A DNA stretch of 64,000 nucleotides from JASHVB01 sp963762885 (GTDB taxonomy: Bacteria > Pseudomonadota > Alphaproteobacteria > Acetobacterales > Acetobacteraceae). Location: contig CAVXNH010000042.1 in NCBI GenBank assembly GCA_963762885.1, forward strand, positions 1 through 64,000. Direction: 5' to 3'. Positions 57,038 to 64,000 of this stretch are shown in pieces; within the stretch, counting starts at the first letter, position 1; every line of letters begins with the position of its first letter. The translations under genes and the position numbers were made by a program. Under the pieces are notes generated by a model that had not been told where the DNA came from, did not search any database, and worked only from the letters and a program-made list of their open reading frames with translations.

Positions 57038-57895
57038 ATGTTTGAATCGATCGTCTCCTATGGCTTGGCGATGGGCGCCGCATACGCGCTCATCGCCGTG
57101 GCCTACAACGTGATGTTCAGCACCTCGCGGGTGTTCAGTTTTACCGCGGGGGCGCTTGGCATGCTGGGCGGCGTGTGCGGCGCCCTGTTCATCGACCGGC
57201 TCGGCCTGCCGGGAATTGTCGGGCTGGCCGCCACTCTGGCCGTGTGCGCACTGGTCGGCGTGGTTACCGAGTTCGTTGCCGTGCGGCCGGTGTTGCGCAG
57301 CCTGGACCAGCACCTCTACGTGCTCTCGACGCTGGCGCTGTGCCTGATGATCCAGCAATTCGCGGCCATCGAATGGAGCACCGTGCCGCAGCCGTTTCCC
57401 CAGCTCATTCCCGTGGATCTGTTGGGAATCCGCGAACGTTTCTGGATGCCGGTCGTCGCCTGTGTGCTCGTGGTCGGTGGCCTGGAGTGGCTCTATCGGA
57501 ACAGCATGATCGGCCGGGCCTTCATTGCCATCGCCGAGGACAATTTCGCTGCCCGCGCGCTCGGGTTGCCGGAACGCGGGCTGCGGGTTGCGAGCTATGC
57601 GCTGGCCGGCGCGATCGGCGGGCTGGCCGGATTCGCCAGCGGCGGCATCATGCTCGCCTTCTTCGCCAACGTGTCGCCGTTCAATTTCTACGGCTTCATC
57701 CCGGTGGCGCTTGGCAGCATCGGCAACAACCGCGGCGCGGTGGTGGCCGGCATCGCGCTTGGACTGTTCCAGCAGGCCGCGAACTTCCTGGTGGGCGGCG
57801 TGTTTTCCTCGGTCGCCGTGTTCGGGGTGTTCATCGTCGTGCTGTTGATCGTGCCGCAAGGCCTGTTCGGCGAACCGCCGGCGAGGCGGGTCTGA
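57038..57895 (+). CDS. Branched-chain amino acid ABC transporter permease (LivH type)
   Basis: 285 residues, about eight spans, intact. MGAAYALIAVAYNVMFSTSR, SFTAGALGMLGGVCGALF and MIGRAFIAIAEDNFAARALG (the RAxxxN cytoplasmic loop contacting the ATPase) are LivH hallmarks. It follows the binding protein by 26 bp and its stop overlaps the next start (TGATG). Confidence 0.92.
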   Translation: MFESIVSYGLAMGAAYALIAVAYNVMFSTSRVFSFTAGALGMLGGVCGALFIDRLGLPGIVGLAATLAVCALVGVVTEFVAVRPVLRSLDQHLYVLSTLALCLMIQQFAAIEWSTVPQPFPQLIPVDLLGIRERFWMPVVACVLVVGGLEWLYRNSMIGRAFIAIAEDNFAARALGLPERGLRVASYALAGAIGGLAGFASGGIMLAFFANVSPFNFYGFIPVALGSIGNNRGAVVAGIALGLFQQAANFLVGGVFSSVAVFGVFIVVLLIVPQGLFGEPPARRV

Positions 57896-59706
57896 TGTCG
57901 CAGGTCGTGCTGCACGATCGCGCAAGCAGCGGCATACCGCGGCCGACACCGCGGCAGCTCGTCGGCAAGCTGGCGCCGTTCGTCGGGTTGTTCGGGCTGG
58001 CCTGCCTGCTGCCGTTGACGGACAATGCCTATTTCGGGCTGATCATCGGCCGTGCCGCCGTCTATTGGGTTTTGGTTTCCGGCCTGAATCTGGTCGTGGG
58101 TTTTGCTGGTCAGATCGCCATCGGCTGGGGCGTCGCGCTGCTCGCGCTGGGCGCCTACATCACCAGCGTGCTCTCGGCAGGCACCGCCTTCGCACCCGTG
58201 TCGCCCTACCTCGCGCTGGCAGCGGCCGGCGTCGCCGGGGCGATCGCGAGTGTGATCATCGGCTTGCCGGCACTCAGGCTGCGAGCGTTCTATTTCGCCG
58301 TGACGACGATCGGCTTCGCCACCATCGTGACGCAGATCGCGATGGCTTGGCAGAGCGTCACCGGCGGCGGAATTGGCGTCGCCGGGCCGACCTTCGGCGG
58401 TTTGTTTTCCACCACCTGGGGGTTCTACTACTTCTGCCTGGCCGCTGCCGCGCTATGCACTTGGCTCAGCGTGAATGTCGCTGCCAGCCGGTTCGGACGC
58501 GCGCTGCTGGCAATTCGCGATGCCGAAGTCGCCGCCGAGGCGAACGGCATCTCCAAACCGATCATGCTCACCCTTGTCTTCCTGTTCGCCGGCGCGACCG
58601 GAGGCGTTTCTGGCGGCCTGTTCGCCTCGCTACAAAGCTACATCACGCCCGACGCCTTCTCGATCGATCTTTCGATCCTGTTCTTCATCGCGATCCTGAT
58701 CGGCGGCCGCGGTTCCATCCTCGGCCCGCTCTGCGCGACCGTATTGCTCACCCTGTTGCCCGAGGTGGCGGCGCCGCTGGCCGCCTGGGCCACGTTCCTC
58801 TATGCCACGCTGCTGCTGGCGATCGTGTTGCTGGCACCCGGCGGCTTCGCCAATCTGTTCGATTTCAAGAACCGCAAGCCGCTGGAAACCGGACGGATCA
58901 TCCGGCCGAACGACGCGATCTTGCCCCGGCTGTTATCGGCCACGCAGACGCCGGGACAGATCGACGTCGAGGATGTGGTTCTGAGCTTCGGTGGCGTGCG
59001 CGCGATCGATGGCCTCAGCCTGGCCATCACGCCGGGCGAGGTGCACGGCCTGATCGGCCCGAACGGATCCGGCAAGACGACCGTGCTCAACGTGATCTCA
59101 GGCTTCTACCGGCCTGATTCCGGCGCGGTCCGCCTGCGCGGCGCAGCGCTTCCGGCTGGCGCGCCGCAGACCCGGGCCGGCATCGGCATCGCCCGCACCT
59201 TCCAAACGCCGCGCATCGTCGGCGAGGCCTCCGTGCTCGCCAACGTCATGATCGGCGGCAGCGTGCTCGGCCAATGCAGCTTCATCGAGACCGTCCTTGG
59301 CCTTGGGCGCTACCGGCGCGACGAGAGAGAGCTGCGGCAGCGGGCCGTGCTCGCGCTTGAGGCCGTGGGGCTGAAGCGCCTGGCGGACGTGCGCGCAGAC
59401 CGGTTGCAGCACAGCGAGCTGCGCTTTCTTGAGATTGCCCGCGCGCTGATGCCCGACCCTGGGTTCCTGCTGCTCGACGAACCGGCCGCCGGGCTGGCGG
59501 GCGATGAAATTCAACTGCTGGGGGCGTTGATCACCTCGATCAGCCGCATCGGGATCGGTGTGCTGCTGGTCGAGCACCACACCGACCTCGTCTTCGACAT
59601 CTGCCAACAAGTGACCGTGCTCAACCTGGGCCACAGCCTCGCCAAGGGAACGCCGGCCGAGATCAGGGCGCGCCAGGATGTCATCGATGCCTATCTCGGA
59701 AGCTGA
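57895..59706 (+). CDS. Fused LivM permease / LivG ATPase
   Basis: 603 residues in one frame. LivM part, about 1-335: VSGLNLVVGFAGQIAIGWGV and GRALLAIRDAEVAAEANGIS. LivG part, about 355-603: VLSFGGVRAIDGLSLAITPG, GLIGPNGSGKTTVLNVISGF (Walker A), IARTFQTPRIVGEASVLANV (Q-loop), LLLDEPAAGLAGDEI (Walker B), LLVEHHTDLVFDI (H-loop). The signature helix reads LQHSELRFLEIARAL, departing from the usual L-S/P-x-G-Q. The fusion guarantees 1:1 permease and ATPase. Confidence 0.92.
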   Translation: MSQVVLHDRASSGIPRPTPRQLVGKLAPFVGLFGLACLLPLTDNAYFGLIIGRAAVYWVLVSGLNLVVGFAGQIAIGWGVALLALGAYITSVLSAGTAFAPVSPYLALAAAGVAGAIASVIIGLPALRLRAFYFAVTTIGFATIVTQIAMAWQSVTGGGIGVAGPTFGGLFSTTWGFYYFCLAAAALCTWLSVNVAASRFGRALLAIRDAEVAAEANGISKPIMLTLVFLFAGATGGVSGGLFASLQSYITPDAFSIDLSILFFIAILIGGRGSILGPLCATVLLTLLPEVAAPLAAWATFLYATLLLAIVLLAPGGFANLFDFKNRKPLETGRIIRPNDAILPRLLSATQTPGQIDVEDVVLSFGGVRAIDGLSLAITPGEVHGLIGPNGSGKTTVLNVISGFYRPDSGAVRLRGAALPAGAPQTRAGIGIARTFQTPRIVGEASVLANVMIGGSVLGQCSFIETVLGLGRYRRDERELRQRAVLALEAVGLKRLADVRADRLQHSELRFLEIARALMPDPGFLLLDEPAAGLAGDEIQLLGALITSISRIGIGVLLVEHHTDLVFDICQQVTVLNLGHSLAKGTPAEIRARQDVIDAYLGS

Positions 59707-60421
59707 GTCCTTGCTCGTCGCGGCCCAGCTGACCGCCGGCTACGGCAAACTTCGCGTGTTGCACGGCGTCGATATCACCGTCGGCCGGGGTGAGCTGGTC
59801 GCCATTCTGGGGCCGAACGGCGCGGGCAAAAGCACTCTGCTCTGCACCATTGCGGGGCTGCTGCCCAAGCAGGCCGGGCGCGTGGTGTTCGACGGCCGCG
59901 ACCTCGCTGGGCTCGGTGCGAAGGATACGGTGCGGCTGGGGATCGCACACGTCATCCAGGACCACCGTATTTTCACCCATCTGAGCGTGCAGGATAATCT
60001 GCTGCTTGCCGGCTACGACCTGCCGCGGGCGGCGCATCTTGCCCGTATCGAGGAAGTCTATGCGTTGTTCCCCGAGATTGCGGCCAAGCGGAACCAGCTT
60101 GGCGCCGCGCTCTCCGGCGGGCAGCAGCAGATGTTGGCGGTGGCGCAGGGCGTGGTTCGCCGGCCCAGGCTCTTGATGCTCGACGAGCCTTCCGCTGGCC
60201 TGTCACCCGTGCTGGTCGATCGTGTGTTGGCGGTCGCCGCTGCCTTGCGCAGCGGCGGCACATCGGTCCTGCTGGTAGAGCAAGCGGTGCAGAAGTCGCT
60301 GATTTTCGCTGATCGCGTCTATGCACTGGCCGGCGGGCGAATCGTGCTTGAGGCGGCGGCCGCCGAGGCCGATCTGCCGCAGCGGCTCAAGCAGGCCTAT
60401 TTCGGCCAGGCCGCCGCCTGA
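59678..60421 (+). CDS. Branched-chain amino acid ABC transporter ATPase (LivF type)
   Basis: 247 residues, intact. VAILGPNGAGKSTLLCTIAG (Walker A), IAHVIQDHRIFTHLSVQDNL (Q-loop), GAALSGGQQQMLAVAQGVVR (signature), LLMLDEPSAGLSPVLVDRVL (Walker B), VLLVEQAVQKSLIFADRVYA (H-loop). Overlaps the fusion gene by 29 bp (or 20 bp from ATG 59687). It is the second ATPase of the importer and the only complete LivF here. Confidence 0.93.
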   Translation: MSSMPISEAESLLVAAQLTAGYGKLRVLHGVDITVGRGELVAILGPNGAGKSTLLCTIAGLLPKQAGRVVFDGRDLAGLGAKDTVRLGIAHVIQDHRIFTHLSVQDNLLLAGYDLPRAAHLARIEEVYALFPEIAAKRNQLGAALSGGQQQMLAVAQGVVRRPRLLMLDEPSAGLSPVLVDRVLAVAAALRSGGTSVLLVEQAVQKSLIFADRVYALAGGRIVLEAAAAEADLPQRLKQAYFGQAAA

Positions 60422-60429
60422 ACCCGGCA

Positions 60430-61023
60430 TTGCGCGCGGTGTCCGGGTTGCTGTCCTTGCGCGGCGAGGTGCGCTTCGCCGGCGAGGACCTGGCCGGCGT
60501 AACCCCGCGCGAGGCCGCGCGGCGCGGGCTGGTTCACGTGGTCGAGGGTCATCGCGTGTTCGCGCAGCTTTCCGTCACCGACAACCTGCTGCTGGCCGGC
60601 TACGACCTGCCGCGCGGGGAGCGTGCCGGGCGCGTGGCCGAGGCGCTGGCGTATTTTCCCGAAATCGAGGCGAAGCGCCTCGACCGTGCCGGCGCGCTGT
60701 CCGGCGGCCAGCAGCAAATGCTGGCGGTGGCGCAGGGCCTGGTGCGACGGCCGCGCCTGCTGATGCTGGACGAGCCGTCGGCCGGCTTGTCGCCGGTGCT
60801 GGTGGATCGCGTGCTGGCGGTGGCAGCCAAGTTGCGGGAGGGCGGCACTGCGGTGCTGCTGGTCGAGCAATTGATCGAGAAGGCGCTGCGCCTGGCGGAC
60901 CGGGTTTATGCGTTGGCGCGCCGCAAGGTGGTGCTGGAAGCGGCGACGTCGGAGCCGGAATTGCCGCAGCGGCTGGAGCAGGCGTATTTCGGCAAGGACG
61001 TTCCGGTGGGGGTGTACGCGTGA
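60430..61023 (+). pseudogene. Second LivF-type ATPase, lacking the P-loop
   Basis: 197 residues from TTG 60430. From LRAVSGLLSLRGEVRFAGED onward it is a complete LivF: VVEGHRVFAQLSVTDNLLLA (Q-loop region), GALSGGQQQMLAVAQGLVRR (signature), LLMLDEPSAGLSPVLVDRVL (Walker B), and a full C-terminus. About 45 N-terminal residues including Walker A are missing, and the frame begins 9 bp after the intact LivF stop. A deletion between tandem livF genes would explain this. It cannot bind ATP in the normal way; a regulatory or dead partner role is possible. Confidence 0.75.
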
Positions 61024-61246
61024 GGCGTGCCGCTGTCCTCGCACGCCGCCCATAGTATTGCCTGGCGTGGGGCGGTCGCCGGGCCCGGCCTGTGCGCCCG
61101 GGGCTTGCCGCGGGAGCATGCGTTCACTGTGCACTTGGCGCTGCGTGTCTGGGCGCCGCGCGAGCAGCCCTGATTTCACGGCTTCGCCGCTGGGTGGACG
61201 ATCAGCGGTACAGCGATGGCACGCCTGTAAAGAATCCCGACAGCCG

Positions 61247-61792
61247 CTATTTGGCGCGCTTGCGGCGCCTCAGGCCGAGACCGAGCAATCCCGTGGCCAG
61301 CACCGCAAGCGAGGTAGGCTCAGGGGTGAATGTGACATTGTCCATAACATATTGGTCCAAAGTGCCGGTGTCCACCACAACAACCTTGTCCACCAGTCCA
61401 TTGTAACTCGAAGGCAGAAACGTCTCGGTTCCACTCGGCGTTAAGCTTGCGCTCGTTGCTACCAGATTGCCTCCCAGGTACATATCGAATGTTACTTGGT
61501 TATCGCCGTAGCCGGCGAAATAAGCTCCACTGAATACCACAGGAAATGAAAATTGGAATGGCGCATCCGTTATGGCGGCGTAGACGCTGTTAGGAGGAGA
61601 TTCGGGGGGATATGGCGCATATTCATCACTAAAGACCGTCCAGTCACCGAACCACGTGATCCCGGCATATCCGTCTGGAACCAGGCTCCTGTCAGGGGTC
61701 AAGCTGTCGAACGTGACTACCGTCACCCAAGCGTTCGCCGATCCGGCGGCGCCCACAGCGAAGAGCGCTGCAGCAAGCAGGAGTGTCCTCAC
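61247..61792 (-). CDS. PEP-CTERM exported protein
   Basis: 181 residues, intact, from GTG 61792. Signal peptide VRTLLLAAALFAVGAAGSAN then AW. Body rich in beta-type residues: VVTFDSLTPDRSLVPDGYAG and VVFSGAYFAGYGDNQVTFDM. The C-terminal sorting signal is TPEPTSLAVLATGLLGLGLR then RRKRAK. No exosortase in the window. Unrelated in its body to the PEP-CTERM protein at 30966. Confidence 0.82.
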   Translation of the reverse strand: MRTLLLAAALFAVGAAGSANAWVTVVTFDSLTPDRSLVPDGYAGITWFGDWTVFSDEYAPYPPESPPNSVYAAITDAPFQFSFPVVFSGAYFAGYGDNQVTFDMYLGGNLVATSASLTPSGTETFLPSSYNGLVDKVVVVDTGTLDQYVMDNVTFTPEPTSLAVLATGLLGLGLRRRKRAK

Positions 61793-62005
61793 GATTGTAT
61801 ATTCCCTTTGAAGGATGAGCTTGCCAGTTGATCTACGCAAATACCGTGCCGCGCGCCGGAAGGGGGTGGAACCAATGACTTGAAGACCCCGATTCAACAG
61901 ATCTATGACGTACTGTAAACATTCCTGACAACTTCCTGTCAAGCGGCGTCACCGGCTGAAGGCCTTAGTGTCCGTCCGGGAACAGTCCTCCAAAGTAATC
62001 GCGCT

Positions 62006-62104
62006 GCAAATTCCGTGTCATGGCCGGGCTTGGCCCGGCTACCCACGACTTTTCTTGTTGCCAGCAGCAAAGTCGTGGGTGGCCGGCCATGACACGGAAT
62101 TTGC
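62006..62104. repeat. Palindromic repeat, GTGTCATGGCCGG type
   Basis: GCAAATTCCGTGTCATGGCC and its complement at 62085-62104 face each other; inner CCCACGACTTT / AAAGTCGTGGG arms pair as well. Flanks are shared with 17317-17429 (GCGCTGCAA on the left, GATCCGCCGGC on the right). Confidence 0.75.
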
Positions 62105-62267
62105 GATCCGCCGGCAGCAGATTCGTTTGTTCCCGGACCGTTCCCAAGTGCCGCCTCCACCGAGGCGCGGCAATTGTTCCACAGGTCTGGCAACGTCGCC
62201 CTTGGTTGGCCGGGCCCTCCGGTCGTAGGACCACCGATGGCAGCGTGCAACGCCGGGAGACGCACCG

Positions 62268-62999
62268 ATGACGGACGCAGACGAGGACCGCAAACATTGG
62301 TCCCGGGTCGCCGGAGATTGGATCGCTTGGGCACGCACGCCGAACCATGATGCCTTCTGGGCCTATCAGGCTGCGCTGGTGGCATTCATCGGCCGTGGCA
62401 ACGGCCAGGCCCTCGATGTGGGTTGCGGCGAGGGCCGCATCTCGCGCGTGCTGAACGCCTGCGGCTATCAGGTGACTGCGGTCGATCCGGTCATCGAACT
62501 TGTGGCGGCGGCGGCGCAGGCCGGCTCCGCGCAGGCCTACGCGGTCGCAACGGCGGCCAGATTGCCATTCGCGGATGCTCAATTCGATCTCGTCATGGCA
62601 TATAACGTCCTGATGGACGTTGCGGATGTTCCGGCGGCCTTGCACGAAATCCGCCGCGTCATGCGCCCCACCGGGCAGCTTGTCATGTCCATTGTGCATC
62701 CGTTTGCCGACCGCGGCCGCTTCGCCGGTCCCGAATTGAATGCCGCGTTCGTTGTCGAAGGCAGCTATTTCGGCCGCCGGCGCTTCGACGGCGTGGAAGA
62801 GCACAGTGGCCTGCGGATGAATTTTGCCGGTTGGTCGCAGCCGCTCGAAGCCTATGCGGCTGCTTTGGAGGCGGCGGGATTCGCAATCACCTCGCTGCGC
62901 GAACCGGTGCCCGAACTCGATCACGGGCGCGACCGCCTGGCGCGCTGGACCCGCATACCGCTGTTTCTCTGGCTGAAGGCGCGGCCGCTGGCGATCTGA
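62268..62999 (+). CDS. Class I SAM-dependent methyltransferase
   Basis: 243 residues, intact. ALDVGCGEGRISRVLNACGY (motif I), VTAVDPVIELVAAAAQAGSA (motif II), LPFADAQFDLVMAYNVLMDV and VMRPTGQLVMSIVHPFADRG (motifs IV-VI) are those of UbiE/type-11-like methyltransferases. Substrate unknown. Its TGA stop is shared with the edge of MITE copy C. Confidence 0.88.
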   Translation: MTDADEDRKHWSRVAGDWIAWARTPNHDAFWAYQAALVAFIGRGNGQALDVGCGEGRISRVLNACGYQVTAVDPVIELVAAAAQAGSAQAYAVATAARLPFADAQFDLVMAYNVLMDVADVPAALHEIRRVMRPTGQLVMSIVHPFADRGRFAGPELNAAFVVEGSYFGRRRFDGVEEHSGLRMNFAGWSQPLEAYAAALEAAGFAITSLREPVPELDHGRDRLARWTRIPLFLWLKARPLAI

Positions 63000-63129
63000 T
63001 ACCAAGCGTCACAGAAACTGACCTACGGCAGGACGCCGACCGCCCCCCTCGTCATGGCCGGCCTTGTGCCGGCCATGACGAGGGGGCGGCCGGCAACGAC
63101 GGAAGGTCAAACTCAAGGACGCTTGATAT
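62999..63129. repeat. 131-bp MITE-like element, copy C (divergent)
   Basis: Starts ATACCAAGCGTC directly at the methyltransferase stop and ends GACGCTTGATAT, inverted with one mismatch over 12 bp. The centre is a GTCATGGCCGGCC palindrome flanked by CCCCCTC / GAGGGGG, the layout of copy A. Confidence 0.65.
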
Positions 63130-63149
63130 GAGCAGTGGCGGCGCGCCGG

Positions 63150-64000
63150 CTACTTCCCGAACACCAGGTCGGGGAGCCACAGCGTCATCGCCGGCCAATA
63201 GGTGATCAGCCCCAGCACGCACAGCAGCAACACCAGGAACGGCAGGATGCCACGGATCACCTCGCCCATCGGCGCATCCGAAATGGTGGACAGTACGAAC
63301 AGATTCAGGCCCACGGGAGGATGCACCAGGCCCACCTCCATGTTGTGGGTGAAAATGATGCCGAAATGCACCGGATCGACGCCCAGCGGTACCAGCACCG
63401 GCGCCAGGATCGGCATCACCAGCAGCAGCGTGCTGACCACCTCCAGGAAGCAGCCGATGATCAGCAGCAGCAGGTTCATCGCCAGCAGGAATTCCCAGGT
63501 GCTGAATCCCTGCGCGACCGCGAACTCCACCAGCTTCGCCGGCAGCCCCGAGCCGGTCATCCAATGGCCAAACACCAAAGCGGTGGCGATGATCAGCATG
63601 ATGACGCCGGCGCTCGACAACGCCTCGGCGATCACCTCCAGCGTCTGCGTCACCGGGAAGCCGCGATACACCACGATGCTGACCGCCAGCGAGGTCACCG
63701 CCGCCAGCGCCGCTGATTCCGTAACGGTCATGAAGCCGCCGTAGATGCCCGTCAGCACGACGAACGGCACCGCCATCGCCGGCAGCGCCCGCACCGTGAC
63801 ACGCAGCCGGTCGCGCAGCGGCATCGACGGCTCGACCGGGAAATTCTTGCGCCGCGCGTAGTAGAGCACCCAAAGGAAGAACGCGCCGGCCTGCAACAGC
63901 CCCGGCATGATTCCCGCGAGGAACAGCCTCGGCACCGATTGTTCCGTCACGATCCCGTAAAGGATCAGCGCCAGCGACGGCGGGATCACCACGCCGATGG
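63150..64000 (-). CDS. TRAP transporter large permease (DctM type), partial
   Basis: At least 283 residues; the N-terminus lies beyond the right edge. Multi-span membrane channel of a tripartite periplasmic transporter. VVIPPSLALILYGIVTEQSV, LFLAGIMPGLLQAGAFFLWV, TESAALAAVTSLAVSIVVYR, DPVHFGIIFTHNMEVGLVHP and PVGLNLFVLSTISDAPMGEV are strong DctM signatures. The small permease and the substrate receptor are expected upstream (to the right). Confidence 0.92.
   Translation of the reverse strand, partial: IGVVIPPSLALILYGIVTEQSVPRLFLAGIMPGLLQAGAFFLWVLYYARRKNFPVEPSMPLRDRLRVTVRALPAMAVPFVVLTGIYGGFMTVTESAALAAVTSLAVSIVVYRGFPVTQTLEVIAEALSSAGVIMLIIATALVFGHWMTGSGLPAKLVEFAVAQGFSTWEFLLAMNLLLLIIGCFLEVVSTLLLVMPILAPVLVPLGVDPVHFGIIFTHNMEVGLVHPPVGLNLFVLSTISDAPMGEVIRGILPFLVLLLCVLGLITYWPAMTLWLPDLVFGK

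Noticed and set aside
57175..57894. Upstream extension of the LivM-LivG frame
   Set aside because: It overlaps livH in another frame with low-information sequence; the TGATG at 57893-57897 gives a normal start.
61965..63005. 346-codon minus-strand frame across the methyltransferase
   Set aside because: It is antisense to an intact methyltransferase with all SAM motifs and runs through a palindromic repeat.

Overview
This is a GC-rich chromosomal window of an alphaproteobacterium, most like Acetobacteraceae (Rhodospirillales). That placement is an inference. It rests on the erpA / dgt / argS / SPOR-protein order, a Hint-domain surface protein and a DUF3297 protein of the kinds I associate with that family, two PEP-CTERM proteins, and dense palindromic intergenic repeats. 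I see no rRNA, tRNA, CRISPR array or replication origin.

Layout. 1-1274 is foreign-looking: a decayed bcp-type peroxiredoxin fragment followed by AT-rich, hairpin-rich DNA with no gene, ending abruptly inside the first codons of an M50 peptidase gene. From 1275 the sequence is coherent: nagZ, a TauD-family dioxygenase, a five-gene peptide/opine ABC transporter operon (minus strand, 3.5-9.4 kb), an oxalate/formate-type MFS carrier, a cold-shock gene, erpA, and divergently dgt, a HigB/HigA-like toxin-antitoxin pair, argS and a SPOR protein. An IS5-family element (17.5-18.4 kb) follows, then glgA, mreB, accC-accB-aroQ, a GIY-YIG nuclease bracketed by inverted repeats, thiS-thiG, a glycosyltransferase, a Hint-domain protein, a Crp/Fnr regulator, a PEP-CTERM protein, a MOSC protein and clpB.

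From 36 to 49 kb lie DUF3297, an exported isoaspartyl methyltransferase-like protein, a membrane spermidine-synthase-like protein coupled to an exported hydrolase, a zinc alcohol dehydrogenase, an HD hydrolase, a low-complexity exported protein, a thioesterase, an M20 peptidase with a transglutaminase-like protein, a lipoprotein and an orphan AmmeMemoRadiSam radical SAM enzyme. From 50 to 64 kb: an MFS carrier, ilvD, a MarR-GNAT fusion with a clear promoter/operator, a flavin reductase, a branched-chain-amino-acid-type ABC importer with a fused permease-ATPase and a duplicated, P-loop-less second LivF, a second PEP-CTERM protein, a methyltransferase and the edge of a TRAP transporter.

Two themes cross the window. 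(1) Many conserved genes (nagZ, oppD, oppF, glgA, clpB and others) carry one or more small indels while gene-length homology continues on both sides. Sequencing or assembly error is the simplest explanation, so I annotate these as whole genes. (2) Palindromic repeats of several families are everywhere. One sits in frame inside OppD, one pair encloses a GIY-YIG nuclease gene like a transposon, and another family abuts stop codons.
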